From the NCBI RefSeq assembly GCF_016906535.1, contig NC_057385.1:3286001-3350000 (forward strand): a stretch of DNA of 64,000 bases, read 5' to 3'. The DNA is from Rhizoctonia solani. Its lineage: Eukaryota > Basidiomycota > Agaricomycetes > Cantharellales > Ceratobasidiaceae. A model generated the notes under the pieces. The model did no database searches, was not told the origin of the DNA, and was given only the letters and a program-made list of their open reading frames with translations. Of this stretch, positions 56,532-64,000 are shown piece by piece. A program made the translations under genes and the position numbers. Each line of letters opens with the position of its first letter. Positions within the stretch are counted from its first letter, which is position 1.

Positions 56532-59500
56532 CGCCGCACCTGACACTAAACCCAACGAAGAGACCAAACTCGACGAACAAATATATTATACTATGTCAAA
56601 CGAGAACACATATCTCAATAAAAAGACCTACGAAATTCCGTTGCTCAAGGACGATGGATCCAACTACACAGCATGGAAATTCAGGCAGACAACGGTCCTT
56701 CGCATGCGAAAGTTACTCAGCATCGCTACGGGAGCTGAACCAGCACCAGTCGCACTTACCAGCGAAGAAGCAAAAGACAGCATCAAAGTGTCCCAACAGG
56801 CCGAAAAAATGGCGAAATGGAAGCAGCGGGACAACGAGGCATTCTCGCAAATCACCCTCAATATGGAGGATGGTGTCATGAACAACATCGTCGACACAAC
56901 ATTGGCAAACAAAGCCTGGACGCGGATTATCAAGCGCTGGGAAGGCAAGGGCATGCAATCGCTGTCCTTCCTATACCAACAATTAATGAGCACAAAAATT
57001 GAGGAAGAAGAGGACCTTACCACCGGGTTCAATTCGATAAAATCAACAGTCTCAAAAATCAAGACACTTGGAGAGTCCATCAGCAATTTCCTACTTGCTC
57101 AGATAATCATGAATGCGCTCCCACCATCCTATGCAATTGTCAGCACCGTCATCCAGACATCTATGCAGCAGGCAGCCATCACATCCGATGCCGTATGCAA
57201 AGCCGCGTTACGAGAGGAAGAACGTCGGCAAAAAGGTGGAGGGATTACTGCAATGTTTGCGCAATCGTCAAAGGGCAAATCTATGACGAGAAAATCAGCA
57301 AGGAACAACCCAAAAGGGAAGAAGAAGGACTTAGGTCCCCCTTGCGCCAACTGCTCAAAGCCCGGTCACACCAAGCAGGAATGCTGGGCAAAAGGCGGTG
57401 GAGCCAAAGGCACTGGTCCCCGGCAGAGACGGCAGAACTCAAAGCAGTTGAAGGACAAGTCCAATGAGTCCCAAGCCAACACATCAAAAGGCAACTCCGC
57501 TAAGGTTGCCGTAACGGATAAATCAGGCAATTCCTCCGTAGGCCCCAAGATATATGCGCTCACCGTATCGGACAAATTGTCACATAACGAGAATGCCTGG
57601 CTACTTGATTTGGGTGCATCAAGACACATGACGCCAAATTGGCATTGGTTCTACACCTACCAGACGCTAACACCACCGATCCAAATTTGAGTGGGCAATG
57701 GGAACTTGATCCCTGCGATTGGCGTTGGCCAAGTTCATGTAACGTTATACAACCATCACGGCGTCAAAACTCCTGCGTTCATGAAGTCCGTGCTACACGT
57801 ACCCAAATTAAATGCAAACTTAATGTCGGTCAAAGAACTCACCCAAGGAGGCACCGATGTGCTCTTCCGTAAATCATTTGGCGCAATTCTTGTAGGCAAC
57901 CAAGGCAACGGGCCTGAAATAGGCTTTGCTAAAGAAACATCTGGTCAGCTATACAAAGTTAAATGCATTGTAAAACATACCGAGGTCAACACATACACGG
58001 CTATTGTTGAGTCCAAAAGCATCAACAACAGGGACAATATTGATGCAGGCAAATTTGTTGCATATGCCGCCGGGAAAATTGCACACGCAGACCTCAAGAC
58101 CTGGCACAGACGATTGGGTCATGTCAGCTACAAGTACGTTCTTGACATGTTTTGGAACGGCTCAGTACGCGGAATGGACATTGTAGGAAAGCGCTCACCT
58201 CCACAATCTCCATGCAAACCTTGCCTCAAAGGCAAACATGCACGCGCACCATTTGTTCCATCACAATCCACCTCGTCCTCAGTCCTTCAACTTATGCATA
58301 GCAATCTCCATGGCCCAGCTGCAGTCCAAGGGATTGGCGGGATTTGATTCTTTGCGATAACAATTGACGATAAGTTGCGCAAAATTTTTGTGCACCTACT
58401 AAAGTCAAAGGACAAATACCCAGCCCAATTTAAAGAGCTCAAAGCGTCAGTTGAAAACCTTACAGGTAATAAAATCAAAGTTTTGCGCACCAATGGAGGA
58501 GGCAAATACACCTCAAACGCCTTTGAAGACTGGCTACGCAGCGAGGGAATTGAACACCAAAAGACCAAGGCAAACTCGTCAAAAAGTAATGCCGTAGCCA
58601 AGCGCGCAATAAGGACGTTAAACAACTCCAAACAATGTATGCGCGCCAATGCCGACTTACCGGACAAATTCTGGGGCTACGCCATACTCCACGCGGCGTA
58701 CATATCAAACGTTACCCCAAAGACCTCTCTAAATGGTTGAACGCCCAAAGAGGTATTTTCAGGCCAAACTCCCGATGTAGCTTGACTTTGTATTTTTGGC
58801 TGCACGGCATGGGCAAGAATACCCGATAATAAGCGTACTAAGCTACAACATTGGTCGATGAAATGCACGTACCTGGGCTTTGCACCAAATCAAAAGGCGC
58901 ATTTACTTGTTCAACAAGAAACCGGAAAGATCCTAACCTCCCAAGACGTCGTATTTGATGAAGGAATTGGAAATTGTCATCGGGTAATACTAGAAACCTA
59001 CGAGGACAACTGTCATAAACAGAGGAAAATAGAACTAGCCGGAATTGAACCAGCTTGACCACTAAGCCATAGAGCCCTATTATTCCTCTGCTGACAACCC
59101 ATGATTACACCTGCTACCCCCCAAATTTGGGCTTGGGCCAGCATGCAACCACTTGTACTGGTCATGTGACCGTGTCCAGGACAACGACTCTAGCGCTGAA
59201 AACAAGCCAAAATCCAACGCTCACAACTCTAACGCCAAAAACAAACCAAAGCCCGAGACTCACGACTCAAATGCCAAAACCAAACCAATGGAAAATCCAC
59301 CGGCAGCAGAGCCGGTAACATTTTGACGCTTGACTCAACCCTCAAAACCTCCTCAACGGTACAGGGCAAATGTGGGCGCTGAAGATGCATGGTTAACGCA
59401 TATAAACGCAATGGTAGAGGCATTTAACACTGCTCTAGCTGCTCCCCCAACAACCTTTGCCAAGGCGATGTCCTGCGTAGATGCTCAAATGTGGATGGGC

Positions 59501-60976
59501 GCTATGAACAAGGAGTACAACTCAATTACTAAGCACGGTGTGGGAAGACAAGTTGAGCAACCTATTGGAAGAAATGTGGTCGAATGCAAATGGGTTTTTG
59601 GGTACAAGATAGGTCCAAACGGCAAAATCCTACGGTATAAAGTCAGACTGGTTGCGAAAGGATACTCTCAGCGTCCAGGTATCGATTTTGAAGATACGTC
59701 CTCACCCGTTGCAAATTCCGACTCCACGCGTACACTCCTGGCCAAAGGTACGAGCGAAGATTACGACATAATTCAGCTCGATATCAAGACTGCCTTCTTA
59801 CATGGCACAATCGAGGAGGAGATATACATGGAGCAGCCCGAAGGCTTTGAGGACGATCCCGTGAAATACGTTTGGCGGCTCGAGAAGGCACTATACGGCC
59901 TCAAGCAAGCAGCGCGAGCATTTTATTCTCGACTACGCGAAGTTCTCGAACAGATCGGGTTTACCCGATGCGACTCCGACCACGCCGTCTTTCATAGGCG
60001 AAATAAAAATAACATCGCATTTATTGTAGCTCACGTAGACGACATGCTATTAATCGGCAAACCTCGTACCTTTCTCGAGGAAATCAAGTCCGAAATGGCG
60101 AAAGTTTTCGAACTTGTCGATCTAGGAGAGCCGAAGATGTTCGTCGGAGTGTCGATTCATCGAGATCGCGATGCCGGAACCCTCAAAATATCGCAAGAAC
60201 GATACATCGAAGAAGTCCTAAAAAGATTCGATATGAACGATTGTAAGCCGAGCGACACGCCTATGGCCGAATCGCCGAATCTACCGAAACTCGACTCACC
60301 GACTGTCGACCGAGCCCTATACCAGCGCGGCATTGGTTCGCTGATGTATGCTATGGTACAAACACGGCCCGACATCGCATATGCGACCGGCCTGTTGGCC
60401 CAGCACTCCGCAAACCCAGGGCACGAGCACCGGAATGCATTCAAGCGTACTCTGCGGTATTTAAAGGGCACAAAGGACCTCGGTATAGTTTACAAGAAGT
60501 CGAAAGGATCGGAACTCACCGGTTACGTCGATGCCGATTACGCAGGCGATCCGAACACCAGTCGATCGACTACCGGGTGGACTTTCATGATAGGCGGGGC
60601 GAGTATCGCATGGTCATCGAGAAAACAGCCGACGATCTCGCTATCGAGTACGGAGGCCGAATACGTTGCTGCCGCAAGTGCTACACGCGAGCTAATTTGG
60701 CTTCGCCAATTCTTATCAGAACTCGATTTACTCCCCGAAGGGCCGACAACTTTACTTACCGATAATCAATCGAGTATGGCTCTTGCGAAGAATCCGATCA
60801 ATCACCAGAACACAAAGCATATCCGAATTAAACACCATTTTATTCGTGAGATGATCGAATTGAAGGAAGTCGACTTACAATACATCCCGACCAACGAGCA
60901 GGTGGCCGATATACTTACTAAGCCGCTCGGAAGAACCAAGTTCCCCGGCTTTGTTGCTGATATGGGCATGTCTTAA
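56524..60976 (+). pseudogene. Copia Gag-Pol, defective
   Basis: Gag has a CX2CX4HX4C zinc knuckle (CANCSKPGHTKQEC). The protease motif expected as D-S-G is D-L-G (57607-57615). TGA codons interrupt the frame at 57688, 58345, 58738 and 58783. In the integrase the three catalytic acidic residues are replaced: HSN at 58303, N at 58492 and K at 58600. The last two are 36 codons apart, the D35E spacing. The next part is displaced by an insertion around 59.02-59.33 kb. The reverse transcriptase and RNase H (59330-60976) form one open frame with VDDMLL, the QLDIKTAFLHG block, a TGYVDADYAGD RNase H start, and the typical ADILTKPLGR end. The stops fit CGA to TGA changes. Confidence 0.9.
59020..59090 (-). 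ncRNA. tRNA-like fold lacking an anticodon arm, inside the copia element
   Basis: On the minus strand, a D-arm-like hairpin (GCTTAGTGGTCAAGC, with the A box TGGCTTAGTGG) is followed at once by a T-arm-like hairpin (GCTGGTTCAATTCCGGC, B box GGTTCAATTCC). The two overlap by two bases. Flanking CAGAGGAATAATAG and CTATTTTCCTCTG pair as an extended outer stem. There is no anticodon or variable region. It is probably a tRNA-derived (SINE-like) remnant. Transcription is not shown. Confidence 0.45.
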
Positions 60977-61000
60977 TTTTCCTTTCGTCTCCGTTATCCT

Positions 61001-61009
61001 GAGTGGGCG
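61001..61009 (+). other. Polypurine tract of the copia element
   Basis: GAGTGGGCG lies directly before the 3' LTR, where second-strand priming starts. It is a weak tract with one T and one C, but the position is right. Confidence 0.6.
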
Positions 61010-61289
61010 TGTTGAAATATCAGTCTCACGGAACCGTACATGTAATCCTTACGCATATATTTACTTACGTTTGGATGTACGAGTATAAATGTGTTCTTTA
61101 TCGATTCTCGTGTACCTCAGTTCACTACCATATAGTAGAGCTGAGGTACGTATCATATCTTTCTATTCTGTTCATGTATGCTTATAATCCTGTAGATACA
61201 ATATCGTTTAGGTACAGTATACACAAGAGTTCACTACCATATAGTAGAGCTGAGATACAATATCGTTTAGCTCTACGTGTCTTTCAACA
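61010..61289 (+). repeat. 3' LTR (280 bp)
   Basis: Same length and ends as the 5' LTR with one base difference by eye, followed by the target duplication TTATC. Confidence 0.93.
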
Positions 61290-61294
61290 TTATC

Positions 61295-62317
61295 TTCTTT
61301 ACTACGAGCACGGTGATCAATATAGAGGTTTACTACTCTACTTTCTCGTTCCGAGTGCAAAACACACGGTACAAGGGGGCGTCTACAGGTTTTGTGATCG
61401 GATGTTGTCTATGCTGGTTTGAAATACCGGCTATGATACTCATTAGAGCTCTTGGTACAAAGTGACGTATCTATGTGAACGCAATATTCCCCTCCGCCTT
61501 TTGAGTAACAATAGTTGCGATGGGTCGCACTTCCCGTCCGTTTATCAGAACTTGGACACAGAAGGTGAGAGACAATGAATAATATTTCTTCCAGTTTACA
61601 GTATCAGCATGTGCATGCATAGCTGTACTCATCGGCAGAGGTTAGTTCACCTCGGCTATGTCAAATTGAACGGGTCAGAAGAATTGCGGTCTTCAACCCT
61701 ATAGGCCCCCGCTTAATCACATAATGGTGATATGTTCCTGCGTTCGCATATAGTCCGATATTCCAAGCTTCCTGTGATTAACCTGGTGATATCATCAAAA
61801 ATTGAGATAGTTACAGGTCAGGGGTAAACATAGAACTACATTTGCATTACAGAGTGAACACAACAGTAAGCCTCTTAGCTCACTTTGATTATGCTGATTA
61901 CAGAGCTTACCAACCACCCAAGAAATGTATTACATACAACTGTAAATCATTTCACCGGCTAATCCCCTCGAGTAACCGTATTTTACATCAGAGTTGGCTG
62001 CTGAGTGCTTCTCGAATCTTGGACCAACCGAGATAGCTGAGTTGCAACGCGATTATCCTGTAATAATACTGTGTTCATGTGCAATGTATGTTCTGGCCCC
62101 TATAAGAATGTTCAATGTTTCAAATGATTCCTCCCGTCAGTACCTCGAAGCAGAATTAGCTCTCCCAAATACAGAATATCGCGGATATGGATTACCTTGA
62201 TGCCGAAACTCTTAGAATGTCGATAAATCTTGAGACTATAAAAACAGCAGCCCTGCGCACTCCAAACTACATCACTCGTCTTCCATTCATATCTGTTCAT
62301 ACTACTCTCCTACCATC
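61295..62317. other. Region upstream of tyrosinase copy 2
   Basis: Begins with the continuation of the interrupted small gene candidate (open to about 61465). From about 61.7 kb it is similar to the upstream DNA of tyrosinase copy 1. No other gene recognised. Confidence 0.5.
62237..62244 (+). promoter_or_regulatory. TATA box of tyrosinase copy 2
   Basis: TATAAAAA lies 74 bp before the start ATG at 62318. The corresponding upstream site of copy 1 reads GATAAAGG, so the two copies differ in core promoter. Confidence 0.5.
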
Positions 62318-64000
62318 ATGAAGATCGCTACTGCATTCCATCTTTCTGCCTTGGTTGCCTTTGTCGCCGCTGCTGAGCAGGCTCAGACATGCTCCTCGCT
62401 CGAAGTGCGCAGGGAATGGCGTTCGTTCAGCAGGGCAGAGCGCAAAGCCTGGATTGACTCAGTCAATGTGAGAAACAGTGCTTTTATCTTTTGCGCTTGC
62501 TTACATCGACTAATACCATCTTAGTGCCTCAACAAACTCCCCAGCAATGGCAAGATTAACCCTCCTATCGACACTGAGAGGCTTGAGTTCACCTACCACG
62601 TTAGTAGACAGCTATAGCCGAATACTTATTGACCATTGGACCCCCCCTGTAGATTGCGCCATTCAACGCAAGTGGTACTTACTATGACGACCTGGGTTTA
62701 TGCGTAAGTAATCGATCTCGCTTATTAGGCTCGGAGTAGTGTTCTAACTTGCAGGGATTTTCAGTCACATGAATTTGAATCGTACGTTGAATTTTGGCTC
62801 CAAGAGCACCCCACTAACTCCCCAAACAGCGGTAATTCACCATACGGACTTTTCCTACCATGGCACCGGTATGTGATGTTCATCTTTGAATTCTGTTATT
62901 TTCGATAGATCTCATTTTTTTCTGGTGATCTAGTGCATACACACAAGAATGACCAACGCGCTCCGCTCAGAGTGTGGTTATAAAGGCGTTGTACCTTGTA
63001 AGCTTATTCCTTTGATACCGTGCCCCAGGAGCTCACGTAACATTCCGGCAGATTGGGGTAAGGATTCATATTTAAACGATTGAAAAGGTCTGCAAGTACT
63101 TACTTCCAAATATTTATCTAAATGCATGGGAGAAAGGTCAGAGTTTGCAGGTACTACCGGTCACTTACTTGATTACTGATTATCATTCAAATAAATTAGA
63201 TTCAGAAGACTTTCTTGGAAGTGAAATCTGGGACACTGATTCTGAATCAGGGCTGGGAGGGTTCAGCGATAATGAAGAAGGTGAGTATTTTCCACCAATC
63301 AAGCTACTGGTCCACTGAATGTATGGACACGCAGTGACTACACTCTCCATACTGGCGCTTTGAAAATCGATCTCTCGTATCCCACGTACGTATTCTGCCG
63401 AGTCTAACGGGACCTATCCACTCATTGAGCCTTCACAGCCCGCACAAGCTGCGTCGCCACTACTACCTCAACCTTGGAGAAACTCCAACTTGACGGCTGT
63501 ATCCACTTTCACGCCAGCAGAAGTTCAAAAGCTACTTGCCATAGCCGATGGTAACTTTACCCAGTTCCAAGGATATTTGGAAGCGACCACCGGTATGCAT
63601 GCTGCCATTCATCTACGATGGGAGGGTATGTAGTACAATACCATCTATACTCGTGAATCTTAGAGAGTACTTGTTTTGATTGTTTTTAGGGATATGGGAA
63701 ACGTTGCCCAGCAGGAACCGAGGGCAGTATTTACTGTCCTTCCGGCAACCCTACGTTCTCTGCTAGCGAGGTGAGGGTTTCGGCTCTCAAACTTGGCCTA
63801 TTCTAATTATACTCACAACCGTCACTTCACACAGCCAATGTTCCACTTGCATCACGCGGTAATTAACACCTCAAATTGATCTATAAATGACTACTGATTA
63901 ATAGTTCTAATTGACACAGAACGTAGACCGCCTGTGGTGGTTATGGCAAGAAAAGAACTCGGTCAACAAGTATGCGTTCCACGGTGGATCCGTTCAGGTA
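62318..64000 (+). pseudogene. Tyrosinase-domain protein, copy 2, multiply frameshifted and cut by the window end
   Basis: Paralogue of the gene at 53056-54985 with the same exon pattern, including a 17 bp exon (62765-62781) and the 6 bp ATTGGG exon (63052-63057). A signal peptide is present (MKIATAFHLSALVAFVAAA). Compared with copy 1 there is an extra G at 62694-62696. Single bases appear to be lost near 62847 (before the FLPWHR motif), 62950, 63476, 63613 and 63703, and the phase is wrong at the intron near 63335. The acceptor before the 12 bp exon (63125-63136) reads TG instead of AG. The last visible exon has NVDRLWWLWQ. This density of damage suggests a real pseudogene, although read errors may contribute. 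Confidence 0.75.

Larger units (their letters stand above)
56235..61294 (+). mobile_element. Ty1/copia LTR retrotransposon with 5 bp target-site duplication
   Basis: Element body 56240-61289 (5,050 bp). It has 280 bp LTRs, TG...CA termini (TGTTGAAATATC...CTTTCAACA) and flanking TTATC on both sides (56235-56239 and 61290-61294). Domain order gag, protease, integrase, reverse transcriptase, RNase H defines the copia superfamily. The coding frame has four stops and a foreign-looking insertion before the RT, so this copy cannot encode a full polyprotein. Confidence 0.93.

Noticed and set aside
59100..59330. Continuous Gag-Pol frame through the linker before RT
   Set aside because: The frame of the integrase part ends at 59058, and the RT part opens one frame over after the tRNA-like segment, so a single frame is not supported.

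Overview
This window looks like nuclear DNA of a filamentous Agaricomycete. A Rhizoctonia/Ceratobasidium-type genome is my best guess, but this rests on gene style, not on a search. Most genes are split by many 45-75 bp GT-AG introns and fungal families dominate. I see no bacterial-style operons, rRNA, CRISPR array or convincing intact tRNA.

Layout. 0-9.7 kb: the 3' end of a GT32-type glycosyltransferase (+), two tandem F-box proteins (-), the mitochondrial import pore TOM40 (+), a small ABC ATPase (-) and a CCCH-finger protein (-). 9.7-14.7 kb: no recognisable gene. 14.7-23.4 kb: a bHLH transcription factor (+), an acetate-type GPR1/FUN34/YaaH transporter (-), a SMYD-type SET/MYND methyltransferase (+, divergent from the transporter) and a second CCCH-finger paralogue (+). 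24.2-29.3 kb: two tandem SDR oxidoreductases (-) separated by a 1.2 kb element with 148 bp terminal inverted repeats. 31.4-38.3 kb: a spherulin-4 family protein (-), a Zn(II)2Cys6 transcription factor (-) and an FtsJ-like methyltransferase (+). 39.4-46.2 kb: two paralogues of an unnamed family sharing HDPDY, WDEKEW and PSCGY blocks (-), around 4.7 kb without a gene. 46.8-50.9 kb: a TFIIIC triple-barrel subunit (+) converging on the proteasome lid subunit RPN6 (-). 53.1-64 kb: an intact secreted tyrosinase, a 5,050 bp Ty1/copia element with 280 bp LTRs and a TTATC target duplication, then a second, badly damaged tyrosinase cut by the window end.

Two themes stand out. First, at least fifteen places in eleven genes, including TOM40, lack one base (once two) relative to an otherwise continuous homologous frame. 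In every case where I summed the exons, replacing the missing bases makes the coding length divisible by three. Unpolished long-read deletions explain this better than mass pseudogenisation. Second, the copia element is a mosaic. Its protease/integrase half carries C-to-T type changes in TCG/CGA context that remove all three integrase catalytic residues and create four stops. Its reverse transcriptase/RNase H half is open and rich in TCG/CGA, and the two LTRs differ at one base. That points to a defective or recombinant copy mobilised recently in trans.

The genes do not form one pathway. They are housekeeping genes (protein import, proteasome, Pol III transcription) mixed with lineage-specific duplicates. 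I found no clearly new multi-gene system. The best candidates for something new are the mosaic copia with an embedded anticodon-less tRNA-like fold, the 6-nt and 12-nt tyrosinase microexons, and the swapped GC-AG introns of the SDR pair.
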